Shown here piece by piece: positions 1 to 19,700 of a DNA stretch of 64,000 nt (the stretch's first letter is position 1; each line of letters begins with the position of its first letter). This stretch comes from Hirudinaria manillensis (lineage: Eukaryota > Annelida > Clitellata > Hirudinida > Hirudinidae), in NCBI GenBank assembly GCA_034509925.1, contig CM067533.1, forward strand, positions 5,324,035-5,388,034, written 5' to 3'. The notes beneath the pieces were generated by a model that had not been told where the DNA came from, did not search any database, and saw only the letters and a program-made list of their open reading frames with translations. The position numbers and the translations under genes were made by a program.

Positions 1-181
1 TTAAAGCATCGGTGTCCATGACTGATTCGTCTTATCGTTCCAGCAACCATTCATCCACCTCTTTCACTTGTCAATCCATCTATTTCGTTTTATTTGTTTA
101 TAAATTCATTATACTCTTTAGTCAGAATTATGAATTATGAGACATCTAAATGTAATTATTAAATCTTCAAGTTTTAATTAA

Positions 182-223
<42 letters not shown>

Positions 224-863
224 CAGACTTCGAACTGAAGATACGAAATTCTAAAGTTATTCCTTATTCCGAATGAAATGAACTCGGAATATTAAAGCAG
301 TCGGACTCCTGCACTCGAGTTTGAACGAGCAAAGCGAAAGCGAAATTCTGGATTTAATCAATTTCAAACAATGGAGACTGTTTCAAATTTAATTTTCAGG
401 ACAACCCATCTTAATCCCAGTCCTAATCCGCCAAGTTTATGCTGCGGCATTCGTGTAGCTTGTGCAACGTCCTAACGAGAGACGTAAAGGAATTTCTTGT
501 TTCTTCAAATCATCTCAAACTTCGTACGACATTTTTATTGAATCCACGATCCAATTGTTCGTCACGATACGTAGCCTGAGCACGAGACCTAAAATTAGAA
601 ATTTGCAGTCGAAACGCGAAGCCGACGTGTAGAATGAAAGAAGTGAAAAGTTGATTGAGATTTCAAATCTTTTGTTTTGTTTTTTTTTTTGTTTTTTTTT
701 TGTTTCTCGTCTAATCTTGTGAAATGAATTTTTTTTGTGTCTCTGTTTTGTTCGTGAACCCTCCCGCGGATTAAATCATAAATCTTCATATTCTACTTGA
801 AAAGTTAACCGAAATTGATGATGGCGAATGATCTGCTCGGAATGATCGGCGATCGCTTTCCAG
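1..863. other. Left edge, AT-rich, no gene resolved
   Basis: I see no exon I can defend here. An (AAT)n microsatellite lies at about 183-222 and T-rich tracts near 677-705. The acceptor at 862-863 shows that at least one earlier exon of the cysteine-rich gene, presumably carrying its start codon and signal peptide, lies in this stretch or to the left of the window. Confidence 0.5.
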
Positions 864-7621
<6,758 letters not shown>

Positions 7622-9023
7622 GGTCGTTCGTCCATCAGTTTCTTTTCGTTCTTCTGTGCCTTAACACGAGGAGTACTTTAGATCAGATCAAATCGGTCAA
7701 GAATTTGCTCACACCAATGTTAATAATAAAAAAAAGGAAGGATGTCGTTGTCACCCTTGTTATCGTTGAAAGTTAGTTTCAATGTCTGTTATTATGTCGT
7801 TCGTTTGATCGGTTTATTAATTAATTAATTAATTAATTTTTATAGCGATCTGTTTTTCCTGCAAGTCATTTCATCCTCAAAGAATTAAGTTCTCCAAAAA
7901 TATCCACGAGTCTTATCTTTTTTTTTGTTTTCTTCTTTTTTCTTTAAGCAATTTTCTCCAATTCCACTTTTTGAATTTGCTTAGATGAGACTTGTAGATG
8001 ATGTGTCGGGTTGATTAACAAAGTTAACAAAGTTTCGAATTTTCATTTCAATTTGCATTTAATGAAACTTAAATGAAATCTCAGTTGGGATGTTTGTTTT
8101 GTTGTTTCACTTTCACTTTCAACAAACACATTTTTCCATTTAACATGTCAGTTTAAATCTATTTTTCTCGCTTTGAAATGACTTCAGACCAACTGAAGTT
8201 TCTTTCACTCATCAACATCGTCGTCATCGTCATCATCATCATCATCCCCGAGCCACTCCGCCATTCCAGATATGCCCTCTGAAATACGAGAAGCCGTGAT
8301 TAAAAGCGAAACCATCCTCGCCAGAATTCCCGACGTGAATCCCCATCTGAATTCTTGCGAGAGATTCCTGATGAAGAATCGGGTTTGATGAATCTAGAAA
8401 TATGAAACAGCGGCACGCGATCTCCTCTCTTCAACGCCACCGCAAACCTGTTGTCGAGGATGGATGTGGATTAGCTGTTATTAACTTGAAGCATCGAGGT
8501 GCTCGTAAATCAAAGGAGTTTGATGCTCTAAGGTCACTGCTCCCCTGTATTCATCACTCGCAGTGAGGGGTTCGTCGTGACTCATCATTCTGGGGTCACA
8601 GCGTCCTTTTTTTTAGAGAATATCCTTCGTTAGAAGTCCCCGTCAAATTTTATCTTGGACTTCGCTATTTTCGGATCAGTCATATCAATGTTATCCTTCA
8701 CTATCTTTGCAACTTAAACTTTATACTTTCAATCGTAAGTGTCCAAAATCCAGTTTTAGCCAAAGTCGTTGAAAAATTGAGTGGTTAAAGAAGAGCGTGA
8801 CTGACGGATTCCCTTGAGCATTGCTGCTTTGCTGCATTGAAGTATCACTCAAATCACAATCGTAGTTAACTTTCAACTATTAAAAGTTGCATCCACGTTC
8901 AATTATATCAAAACCCACCGGCATCGCAAAAGTCGAAAGACATTTAAATCTCAAAAACAACATCCAAAATGGTAGACTTTAATTTTTTTTAATTGAAAAA
9001 TAAAAAAATAAAAGGTAAACTAC
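7622..9023. other. Intergenic stretch between convergent genes
   Basis: No gene seen. It holds TCA-rich microsatellite near 8218-8250 and the 3' flanks of the cysteine-rich gene (+) and GTPBP10 (-). The ATTAAA near 8980, read on the minus strand, could serve GTPBP10. Confidence 0.5.
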
Positions 9024-11044
9024 TCAAACGAATTTGACCCCTATGTGTTCCGTGCCTGTCAACTTAAAGTATTCGGCCTGTTTTTTGTGCTTCTCTTGTT
9101 CCTCTTGATCTGATTGTTTCTCCTGGTGATAATCCAGAAGTTCCCTAAGTCTAAGTTTGAGTGAATCTGTTTTGTCCTTCTTTTTTGCAGATATCGTGAG
9201 AATGTCGTCGAATTTCATGAGGTTGGTCGGCCTTAGAGATTCGTCTACTTTTTCAATGCTCTCTGAAGAACAATTACGATTAAATTATGTTTAATTTTAT
9301 TAATTTCATTAATAACCACTGTACAATCGTATAAACTGCACACGAAGTACATTGAGTATTGTAAACACTTTTAAAAATCAGCCATGGAAATACTAAAATA
9401 CTAACCATAAAGTATACTATATATATATAAAATATATTACATAATATTAATATATTATAAAATATATTATATAATATTGGGCCTTTCAGTTTGTAAATAA
9501 AATAAAAAAAATAAATATATATACTTCAAACATAATCATAAGTTAGCAAACAAATACCTTGGCACAATTACATCATCGCAATGAATTTAAGCCATGCATA
9601 CAATCCTTACCTTTCATGTTTTCAAGGTTATCCATTATTTCTTTCAGTTTTGCATCCGAGCCAGGTATGTCGATTTTGTTAATGACCAAGATCGCAGGTT
9701 TGTTCACCAACTCTTCCTTGTAAAGCTCCAATTCCTGAAATGAATTTTTAATTCTGGGTCTGACATTTGCATAATTTCATCTTCTGTTACAACAAGAAAA
9801 ATTTAAACAAAAGAAGTCAAACTTTAACGAAAGAGAACAGTGAACGTGAACGTTGAACGGTTTTAACGACAGAAAAATTTCTCATCAGAAACCACGGACC
9901 CTGTTAAGAAGAAGGACGTTCTCGAAGCTGCTCCTCAGCGGGTACCTGGGGTTGAGTCTAAAACCGAAGACGTCGACTATGAAGAGCAACATCTTCGTTC
10001 TTTCGACATGCTTCAAGAACTTGTGTCCCATGCCAACGTTCATGTGTGCTCCTTCGATGAGACCGGGCAAGTCTGCCATGGTGATCTGTAGACAGGCGTT
10101 TCAGATGATTGCCATTTGACGATTAGGATTTTCGGGTCGGAAGGAAAAATACAGAATTTTTAAATCTACCTGTCTCAAGTCTGGATACTCAAGCATGGCA
10201 ATTCTTGGTTCGATGGTGGTGACTGCAATTCCAAATTTATGTTGAAAAAACAAAATTAACGTTAATTCACATAAAATAATTGTTGCAATGTATATTGATA
10301 GACAATCACATTCTTGTTTATTTTCCAAATTCTTAATCAAAACCAACATTTATAACTTATTTAGTAAATAAATAAATAAAATTATTTGTTGCTTAAGAAT
10401 AATATTTTTGCAAGAAATAGTTAATTTCATTGCTATGCAGTAGTTCCTAAAGGGTTGGGTTCTTTGTAACAAAAAGAAATTACACGGATATGTTGCAATC
10501 TTGGGAGTAGCCCTTGATAAGCTCTTGAGAAGAGTGGATTTGCCAGCATTTGGAAATCTATTAGAATTATTTATTCATTGCAATGTAAATTATTATAATT
10601 CAGAGAAATCCATATTAATTAACGAATTAAAAGATTAAATTCATTCATACAAATTATCATTTTAGCATGATAGAATCCTTTTTGGAATGGTGAGTGAGTG
10701 AGTGAGTGAGTGAGTGAGTGAGTGAGTGAGTGAGTGAGTGAGTGAGTGAGTGAGTGAGTGAGTGAGTGAGTGAGTGAGTGAGTGAGTGAGTGGATGCTGT
10801 GCACAGCTTGAGTGCAGCATTAATTAATAGAAATAATGGAGATACCAACCCCACCAATCCAATGTCAGCAATGAGTTTAAGGTCAAGATTGAGGTTATGT
10901 TGGTGACCTGATTCCCCTAAGAAATTATTAAGAGGTGAACCACCCTTGCCACCCTTGGCAATTAGGATCTTTTCACCAGTTTTGTTGACTTCAGCTTCAT
11001 AAATGAAAATATTTTAAATAAAATTTAAGTAAATTTTAATAATA

Positions 11045-11099
<55 letters not shown>

Positions 11100-12663
11100 T
11101 GCGTGCGAGCTTCAGGGGCGCTATAAAAAATAAATTTTAATTTTAAAAGCTTGTAAGTTCTATTCAATATTATATGTTAAATGTTATTGCCATGAATATA
11201 AGCAAGACATGAAGTCACAGACCGAGTACAACATTATTATCCATCACCACAGAAATTCCAGGAGGACAGTTTATTAGAAGATCTTTACCGGGTTCTCCTT
11301 GCAATGAATGTGGGCTAAAATAACAAAAAAAAAATTAGAGCATTACACCATTGAAACATTCATTCCTTCCTTCCTTCCTATTTTAATGGTTTTAATAATT
11401 TAAATAATTTTTTAAATTTTAATAATTTAACAATATTCGTTTGATAATTCATTTCAGCATAATGGTTTACAACCTGCTGTTGTTACCGGGAGCAGCTTTA
11501 AAATTCTGCGACGGATTTCTGATTTTGATGTCTTTTAATCGGGTGTTGTCATCTCCGACCAAATAGACATTTCCACCTCTACCTCCGATTCCTCCATATT
11601 TGGCCAATCCTTGCCCTCCCCTGCCTCCGCACACATGGATCCTTAGTTTGTCAACAAATCGTCTTCCATTCTGAATATTATTAGACTTAAGCTGAGAATT
11701 TACTAAATCCATAAAAGCGATGTCTTAATTAAAGATGTTGAACAATTCCCAACACATGTGCATGTGAATGAAATACATAAAATTAATTAATAAATAATGA
11801 GCAAACATATTAACAGCAACAAAAACAGGGAAGCTACAACTTGACCTCTTTCCCTACTCTTAAATTTTACTCTGTCCTCCACAAATATCAGAAAATGCAA
11901 AGATGCAAATCAGTAGCAAGGGAACGAAGTAATGCTTATCATGCTTTATTCAATTAAATTTGGATACTTCAATCAATTAGCTTAAATTCAAGTGAAATAA
12001 AGAAATAAATATTTTAACAAACAAGATAATTGTAGTGTTAGCCTTAAGGGTGCACCCACTTCTGCAGAAAGACTGGAAGTGGAATTAAAGGAACAAAAGC
12101 ACAAATTAAATGTACAAACATCAAAACAATCAAGTAAACTATGCTTCTTTATGTGACAAATTACATTATTATTATCCAAACTTTCAATGTGTTATATTAA
12201 AAAAAGGAAATATTATTTTCTTTTAAAATCCCAAACTATTTAACTTAGTAGAGAAGCTGAGTTATCTACTGAAGTCTATCCAAAATAAAGTGGCCATCAT
12301 ACTCAGCATCTGGCACAAAGAAAGCCATATAACTGTGATTATAACTATAATTATGTTATTTATGTTAGTACTAATAGTAATTAATTATAATTAACTAAAA
12401 ATTCGAAATCAAATTCGAAAAACTTATTTGGGTTTGAGTTAATTATATGAAATCATCATTCAAATGCCACAGAAAGTGAGGCATAAGGCTAGTTTCGCCT
12501 CAATGGTTGCTACATTACTAATATATTAAGGTTATAGATTAAATTAAATTAGCCATCAATGGTCAATATAAACTATACCAAATAAAATGGTTGAATTTCA
12601 GTATTTATCGATTTATAAAATTCGTACCTTTTCTGAAAATGACAATCGAGTCAAGAACACCAT
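9024..12663 (-). CDS. GTPBP10: GTP-binding protein 10, mitochondrial Obg-family GTPase
   Basis: Obg-type GTPase; in vertebrates GTPBP10 binds the mitochondrial large ribosomal subunit during assembly. Nine exons in minus order: 12663-12628, 11670-11474, 11314-11223, 10994-10850, 10557-10484, 10222-10170, 10085-9900, 9734-9611, 9262-9024. All phases join to give 381 residues, close to the human 387. The glycine-rich Obg fold ([15 protein letters not shown]) fills about residues 15-145. The G domain follows: GFPNAGKST (P-loop, about 156-164, split by an intron), DLPG (204-207), NKID (280-283) and ISA (326-328). The C-terminus is Gln/Glu/Lys-rich. The start is the ATG of exon 1, giving a short hydrophobic/basic leader suited to mitochondrial import. 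Introns carry an (AAT)n run and a (TGAG)n run. It is divergent from KICS2, with 1.0 kb between the start codons. Confidence 0.95.
10690..10792. repeat. (TGAG)n microsatellite
   Basis: About 25 uninterrupted copies of a 4-bp unit in intron 4 of GTPBP10. It creates spurious Thr-His-Ser-Leu frames on the minus strand. Confidence 0.95.
11038..11098. repeat. (AAT)n microsatellite
   Basis: About 20 AAT copies in intron 3 of GTPBP10. Confidence 0.95.
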
Positions 12664-13669
12664 GCTTGTTTTGAATTTAAAAGTGAATGCGAATTTTTAC
12701 TCTTGAAAAGGAATTAAACAATTATCGTTACCAATTTATTTTTAACAGGTGTTGTAATTCAAAAATTGAAATTATTTGATTTAAAATAAATTAAAAAGCA
12801 AAGTAGTGGGCAGTTAAAAAATGTATCACGAATAAAGTTTAAACGTAAAGGGGCACAATAATACAATTTATCAAAGTTCCAGCCTATCTGTACTATACGT
12901 TTCCTATTGAACGAAACTATTGTATGCCCAAACACATCAAGTCTTGTAAATGTTAGTTTATTCTCCTCCGATTATCTGAAAATCTCTGAAAAGGTAAAGG
13001 AACCTCAAACCTACTTTTTCAGAAAAAAAACGGCAAAGTGGTAATATTATTTCGTCTCATGTAATTATTTAATGGGAATTAAATCTTGTAAATATCTCAA
13101 AATTTAAGCACACAAGAAAAACCATTAAGTTTTATACTTCAAGGGCCTCGTACGTTCGACCTCACTCTCCCTGTGGAAACGCTTTCATACGCTGGAGATT
13201 TGTAAATCAATTTAAGCCACCAAAAGTTTTGTTTCTACTAGCATCTAACTTTTTATTAGTTAAGCTATTCTTGACTAGTTCAATATATTATATTGTATAT
13301 GTGGAGTTCGTACTCGCGATAGTGCATTTTGTTCCTATTGTCTGCGTTTTTGATTTATGTTTATCTACTGCATATTTATTTAATAGGAAAATGAACACAT
13401 GCTTTAGTTATTTGTTTACCTCGAAACGTTGCGTGAGAGTGAGCTCCGTTTTTGCTTTACCAATATTGTGATTGATTACGCTCACATAAATGACTTAATT
13501 TAGGCTTGATTAATTTATGTTCCCGGTCAAATTGCGTGAAAAATCGGTTAGGGTTTAAAGAAGTCAACAGGAGAAGAAAAGTGTTGTCGCAGTAATTCTC
13601 TTAGTCATATCTACTCCTGAAAAGAGTTAAATTTAACTTCGTTTAATATCACCTGTAACATTCGAGAAC
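12664..13669. promoter_or_regulatory. Shared divergent promoter region of GTPBP10 and KICS2
   Basis: A 1.0-kb AT-rich interval between two head-to-head start codons. No clear TATA box, long repeat or exon was found. The small open frame at 13229-13471 has no recognisable content and is probably chance. Confidence 0.4.
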
Positions 13670-16591
13670 ATGGAGGCTAGTGGAAAACTAAGAGAGGAAG
13701 ATTTTTTGGAATATTGCTTTGTCTTGCTCAGCAAATTTTTGCACGATAAATTGAAAGGAGCAGTGGTTTGTATTTGATTCACCAATTATCTAAAGTTTTG
13801 TAACCTCTGGGCTAATTTAAATTCATTACTAATATTTTGAGGTTGTGATGCTGGTCAGAGTAGGCACTTGATATATAATTAATAGATTGTCAAATGTAAA
13901 CTGTTTAACATTTTAGAAAAAAGGCTTTGATTTAACTGTTACACTTAAAAATATCTTTTTGTATATTTTCTTTCAAACACGTTTTCATTCTTTTTTTGTT
14001 TTCTTCTGTCTGTAAGTAAACAAAGTCAGTGTGCTTGACTATGCAGGAGAAAGAAAAGGAAGATCGTAGGAACCAATCTTGTCTTCTCTGGAGCTCATTT
14101 CTACATCAGGTGTCTATTTTTGCAGAGCTAGAAAAAAGTTTCTATTCTCTGTCATTTATGGGCCATTCATCCAACTTTGGAAGTCGCTGGCTAACTAAGC
14201 GTGAACAGGTATTTTAATGGATAAAACAATTAAATTTTCTTCTTATTGAATATCTTACTGTAATAACTTTTATTTTAGACCCTAAAAATGAGATATAGCT
14301 GCTTGCTGACAGAATTAAAAAAGATTGAGACGGTGCACCAAGATCTGGTCCCTGTATGCAACACTGATAAGGAGTTCCCATGTTTTCAAAATTTAAAACA
14401 GCTTGTCAACAGTGTTGGTGGACAGCTTCAACATTTCATTGTTGCAAGGATGAACATAATATCATTGTATCTTTGAAAGTCAAACAAATTATTTTTCTAT
14501 AGTTATTTTAAAATAAAGTTTAGCTTACAGGTGATTCTAACTTGCTTCTATTTGTCATACATTGTTAACATCCAGTCATTGTGTTTTCTAAATGTCAATG
14601 TTTCCTTAACTTTCCAAAATATTGCAGTTATGAACAATTACCAGCACTGACTAGCAGTAAGAATGTAAGCTTTGAAGATCTCTTCAAAATCATCAACAGC
14701 ACTCTTGAAGAATTCTTGTCGAAGAATTTCCTACCAATCGTTGCATGCTTCAAAGATATATACAGGTTGTCCTAAATGTTTTTCATCTGGTAATGTTGCT
14801 AATGTCAACCTGCACAAACTCCTTTCACCTAAAATGGAAATATTGAATGTTGAATTTCAGGATGGAATGCGAGGTGGTGGTGAATTTACTCAAAATGCAA
14901 ATCCACCTCCAGAAATGTCAGTACTTTGAGTCAATAATCAGCTATGTATGTGCATCAAAATATCACTCTGCCTGGCACAACATCTTGTTTTCAAAAGAGG
15001 TTTCCTTTTTAATTCTCCTTGTAATGAATTTATTCATTGTATCACCATTATGTGTAAAAGAGCTAAAAGTGAAATATAAACTATCTTTTTGTTATCATTT
15101 TTTCATTATATATGTCTGCATTTTAAACTTATTAATAATTATTATTATTTATTCATATAATAAAGCATTTAAAGTGCTGCTAATTTCTCATGTTGACTAA
15201 ATTCTGCTAGGCCAAAAAGCTAACATTTGGAAATAGTTCTCACAAGACCTGGTCTCCAGAACTTTTTGAATGGTTGATCAAGTTTAGAGGCCTTCTGTTA
15301 TCCAAGTTTAATTTGTACTTTTTTGAGGTTTTGTGCCAAAATGGGGGAAACCCCGCCGAGGTGCGCAACAACACGGCAAAGGCTCCTTTTGACTTTTACT
15401 CAAGGTTCAAACTGATCTCTTCTGAATTTTATTTTTATAAATGCTGTCGTTACGATGCTTTAGAATGCTCAGATAAAGTTTGTTATTTTAAGGGCCTCTG
15501 TAGCCATGATTATCTATCTGACTTCATTGGTTTTTTGTTGTTGTGAATTATTTGATTAAATTATTTAATGCAATTATTTATTTTTAATGGTTGTAGGATA
15601 TATTATTAAAGTATTGTTTGATTAAAATGTTTAATGCAATTATTCATTTTCAATGGTTGTAGGATAACGTCAATCTATAAAAAAACGGATGCTCTAAAGA
15701 TCATGCTAGTCTTGACCAACTTGAATGAATTGGAGGAATCAAGCAAGAGGCAGGGCTACTTCTTGCCTTCAAAAATCGACGAAGATGAATCAGTGACACT
15801 AAATCTTGCGTCTGGCGTGGGTGACTCCATAAATTCCAGTTCATCGTCTCTTTTATCAACTTCATCACCGGAACCTCCACAGCCTAACAAGATTGTTTTC
15901 TTTGAATATCCACAGGTGATTGGCCCATCCATGCTTTATCCTTTGCATTGATCACATATTATAAATATGTTATGAATTATCTGAATTTAATAAAGTTAAA
16001 TTTATTTAAATTTTATAATTTTAAGCTTTTTGAGAAATTCTATCTAAAGTTTCTCTTTTTAATTTGACAATTATAGTTATCTGGCAAATATTGTTTATCT
16101 TTGTCATAGCATAATAATTCATATAAGTTTTTATTGGTCATGATTTTGATGTTACAACAATTTTCTTTAAATTGTTTCTTTAAATCATGAATATAGGACA
16201 AGAATCAATCCTCTAGTAGCTACCATTCCACATCATTTGCCCTCTTGGATTCAAAGAGGATAGAATTGGAACAACTCGATAAAATCGTTCCTGCAGTTGA
16301 CGAGGTGAAGTAAACATACGATGATCGAGAAGAACGCATCTTTTCTTTGATTAAACATATTTTGATTAATGACAATTTATTGGGAATTTATTTTTATAAT
16401 TTAATTGATTTATTCTGCAGATGTCTCAGAATTCATATGTTATGATGAGAATTGAAGGTTATATTCATTTGGTCACTGTTCTGAACAAGAAAAATGTCAG
16501 AGACACTAATTTAAGTAATTTTTATAACTCTCTATCTTCTGATCTGAGGTGCAATAAACTTTTTGTATCGTGGAAGCAAGGAACTAAGTGA
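13670..16591 (+). CDS. KICS2: KICSTOR subunit 2 homologue (C12orf66)
   Basis: Member of the KICSTOR complex, which in vertebrates holds GATOR1 at the lysosome so that mTORC1 is shut off when nutrients are scarce. Nine exons: 13670-13765, 14047-14208, 14279-14466, 14628-14765, 14861-14999, 15211-15404, 15663-15915, 16197-16304, 16421-16591. All phases join to give 482 residues against 445 in human. Segments that match the human protein from memory include a helix with LEKSFYSLSFMG, an FIVARM segment after a helical stretch, WLIKFRGLLLSKFNLYFFE near the middle, and the C-terminal LFVSWKQGTK. A Ser-rich insert (SSSSSLLSTSSPEPP) near residue 360 accounts for some of the extra length. I took the unspliced last exon because its end resembles the human C-terminus; splicing at 16548 would give a shorter, less similar tail. 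A duplic­ated splice acceptor lies in intron 6. Confidence 0.88.
15552..15666 (+). repeat. 66-bp tandem duplication containing a splice acceptor
   Basis: About 49 bp at 15552-15600 recur at 15618-15666 with roughly five mismatches, a 66-bp offset. Each copy ends in GGTTGTAGGATA. The right copy supplies the real acceptor of KICS2 exon 7 (AG at 15661-15662); the left is a decoy that would open onto a stop codon within four codons. Confidence 0.85.
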
Positions 16592-17210
16592 ACAATTGTG
16601 ATTCTTTAATTTATTAGTTTATAATTTGTTGGGACATTAAAAACATAAACGTGTTTTAATTATTTTCAGTTTGTGATTGTGTCTGGAGAGTAATAGCTTG
16701 ATCCTCTCCCCTTTGTTTGCTAGAACACCTCATCCTTGTAAGAATATCTTTTATGGATGAATCCCAATTGAGCAGTCAGTTCAAGAAAAAAATTGACTCA
16801 AAGCTCACTCTTAGCACGTAAGAAAAAAACCATAAAATGATTTTCCAAAGCCTGAACTGAGGCATTACTCTGTCTAGAAATTATTTACACGAAATCTAAG
16901 TTTTTTTCCATGCGAGTGGGCTAACGTTTTTGGTTCATTCTAATTTTTTTAATTTAAATATATAAGTATTAAACTTTAGAAATACTACAGAATCCAAAAT
17001 TGATGTATGATAAACTTTAAATTTATTCATGGATGATTTGTATTTCCCCGGGATGGCACCAGCTTTGTTGCGGAGTGGCGTTAACACCCCAGGAGATATG
17101 CCTGAAACACAGCATGTAAATAACATCGTTCACTAATGCAAGATGTGGGCCTAAAGTAATGTAGAATCGCCGATGCTTACAGTGTCTACTTTTATATAAC
17201 CCCAACTACA
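16592..17210. other. 3' flank of KICS2
   Basis: No further gene is supported. ATTAAA near 16636 may be the poly(A) signal of KICS2; an AATAAA at 16553-16558 lies inside the last coding exon. A short frame at about 16725-16819 is discussed under rejected items. Confidence 0.4.
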
Positions 17211-17548
17211 CACCAGCGTCATACGAACATAATAACAAAGTGCGTGAGCATAATAACAAAGTGGATCAGAAAATAAACAAAAACAATTATTTGCATCCAG
17301 CCAATCATAGGACGGACTTGTGATTTGCATATGATTAGGGCGGACCTGAAATAATGAAGTAAATAATAAAATAAACGAATGAAGTAATTTTTAATTTTGA
17401 AGATTTAAGGATAAATAAATAAAAATTTAAAAAAATAATACATATATATTTATAACCCTTTGAAATGCATTAATAACGGAGTTATCAAACAAACTTTAAA
17501 TTACAGCAACAATAACTTTGAAATTCATTTATGTCATAGATTTCGGCC

Positions 17549-18850
17549 TAACTAAGCTTTTGATACATTTCCAGTAAATGTAGCAGGCATTAAGTAAGAG
17601 TTTTTGAAGAAAAAGACAAAAATAATATCGAGTTATTTGAATTTCAATGGAGGGACGCGATCCATTTTAAGTCTCAAATTAATATATTGAGACGGTTTTC
17701 TGGGCCCATTTTAAGATATGTTGTGTGTTAATCATATATCTCTCCAATACCAAACTTTCTGTTCCCAATTTGTTGTGGTTTTAGAGTAAATTGGAAATAA
17801 CAAATCATCGCAACTTTTGAGAATCGAGTTCGGCGATCAAGTCCAGTGACTCGGATCTGCGCCCTATAGGCTCTTTTTCTCAATTACGAAAATTAGAAAA
17901 AAATTAAATTCAAAATAATTTAGGCAATAGGTTAATAATAAGAAATATGAATGATAAAGCCGAAGTTTGGACTTCTAAAGTGAATAGTTTTTCTTACAAT
18001 CTCGAAAATATAAAATGGACGCGAAACTCTAAAAATTATAAAACCTAAAGTTTGATAAAATGTGTGATAAACTATGTTCAACAAGTTCACTTTGCTATCA
18101 ATAGCGAAATTTTGTGGTAAACAAGAGCAATTTTGCAAACGTTCTTTATAGACGACCCCTGGCATGTTTTGAAAACAATTCGTCGGGGACCGGCCTGATA
18201 AATTTAAAATATGAAGTTTATTCAAAACTAATATTATATAACTCAAAATAAAGATTTAATTGCCAGTAATGTTTTTCTAAAATTGATTTTACTTGAAATT
18301 TAATATTAACGAAATTAGGAAACATAAACCTTTATTTTCATTCTCATAATTTTTAAATGTCATGCATCTTAGTACAAATAAGCTTTTGAAATACTTTTCA
18401 AAGTACTTAACAAACATTGAATGGGATTTTTTGGCCGAAAATACTAAAATAATAGCTAGTTTTCTGAATTAAATTAAGCGACGCGATTCGTTTTAAGTCT
18501 CGAATTAATGTATTAAGACGGTTTTCTGACCCCATTTTCAGACATGTTATGTCTTAATAATGTATCTCTTCATTACCAAATTTTCGGCTCCAAATATGCT
18601 GTGGTTTTAGAGTAAATTGGAAATAACAGATCATCGCAACTTTTGAGAATCGAGTTCGGCGATCATGTCGAGTGACTCGAATTTGCGCCCTATAGGCTCT
18701 TTTTCTCAATTTCGAAAATTATGAAAAAAATGAAATTTAAAATAATTCAGGTAACAGGTTAATAATAAGAAGTACGAATGATAAAGCCGAAGTTGGGACT
18801 TCTAAAGTGAATAGATTTTCTTATAATCTCGAAAATATAAGATGGGCGCG
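17549..18850 (+). repeat. Diverged direct duplication inside the transposon
   Basis: Two copies, about 17549-18015 and 18381-18850. Each contains a nearly identical core around GAATCGAGTTCGGCGATCA and GCGCCCTATAGGCTCTTTTT. Similarity over the core is roughly 85 percent by eye, so this duplication is older than the tandem array beside it. Confidence 0.8.
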
Positions 18851-18857
18851 AGACTCC

Positions 18858-19700
18858 GTGTCGTTTTTGGCATCGTGAACAAAATAGGTGGATTTGCAAG
18901 AAAATTTAAAATAGAAATTGTAGAGGATAGTTTCATGGTTCTTGTGATATATTTACTTTTAAAATTGATTCAGTAGAACTGCTGCGCTTGGAGTTTGAAG
19001 CTGACTCAACACGCAGCGTAAGGGTCCCTGTCGTTTTGGCATCGTGAACGAAATAGGTGGATTTGCAAGAAAATTTAAAATAGAAATTGTAGAGGATAGT
19101 TTCATGGTTCTTGTGATATATTTACTTTTAAAATTGATTCAGTAGAACTGCTGCGCTTGGAGTTTGAAGCTGACTCAACACGCAGCGTAAGGGTCCCTGT
19201 CGTTTTGGCATCGTGAACGAAATAGGTGGATTTGCAAGAAAATTTAAAATAGAAATTGTAGAGGATAGTTTCATGGTTCTTGTGATATATTTACTTTTAA
19301 AATTGATTCAGTAGAACTGCTTCGCTTGGAGTTAGAATAATCGCCGGCTAGCGATTTTTCCTAAACTTTTACTGGGTCATTTCTTCCGACTCCATGTCGT
19401 TTTTGGCATCGTGAACGAAATAGGCGGAGTTGCAAGAAAATTTAAAAAATAGAAATTGTAGAGGATAGTTTCATAATTCGTTTGATATATTAATTTTTAA
19501 ATTTGGTTCAGTGGAATTGCTGCGCTTGGAGTTCGAAGTTGACTCAACAAGTAGCGTAAGGGTCCCTGTCGTTTTGGCATCGTGAACGAAATAGGTGGAT
19601 TTGCAAGAAAATTTAAAAAATAGAAATTGTAGAGGATAGTTTCATGATTCGTTTGGTGTATTTACTTTTAAAATTGATTCAGTAGAACTGCTTCGCTTGA
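18858..19700 (+). repeat. 169-bp tandem array, five copies
   Basis: The marker CATCGTGAAC starts at 18871, 19040, 19209, 19407 and 19578, giving spacings of 169, 169, 198 and 171 bp. Copies 2 and 3 are almost identical, while copies 1 and 4 share a TTTTT variant in place of TTTT next to the marker. The near-identity of adjacent copies suggests recent unequal exchange or gene conversion. Confidence 0.9.

Noticed and set aside
10619-10857. Repeated Thr-His-Ser-Leu frames on the minus strand
   Set aside because: They translate the (TGAG)n microsatellite inside a GTPBP10 intron.
16720-16819. Open stretch resembling a second KICS2 C-terminal exon (HLILV motif)
   Set aside because: Its phase does not fit the KICS2 exon before it, and the unspliced exon 9 already gives a tail like the human protein.
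17932-18246. 104-codon minus frame in the transposon
   Set aside because: No transposase motif; it lies in the duplicated block and the second copy does not keep it.
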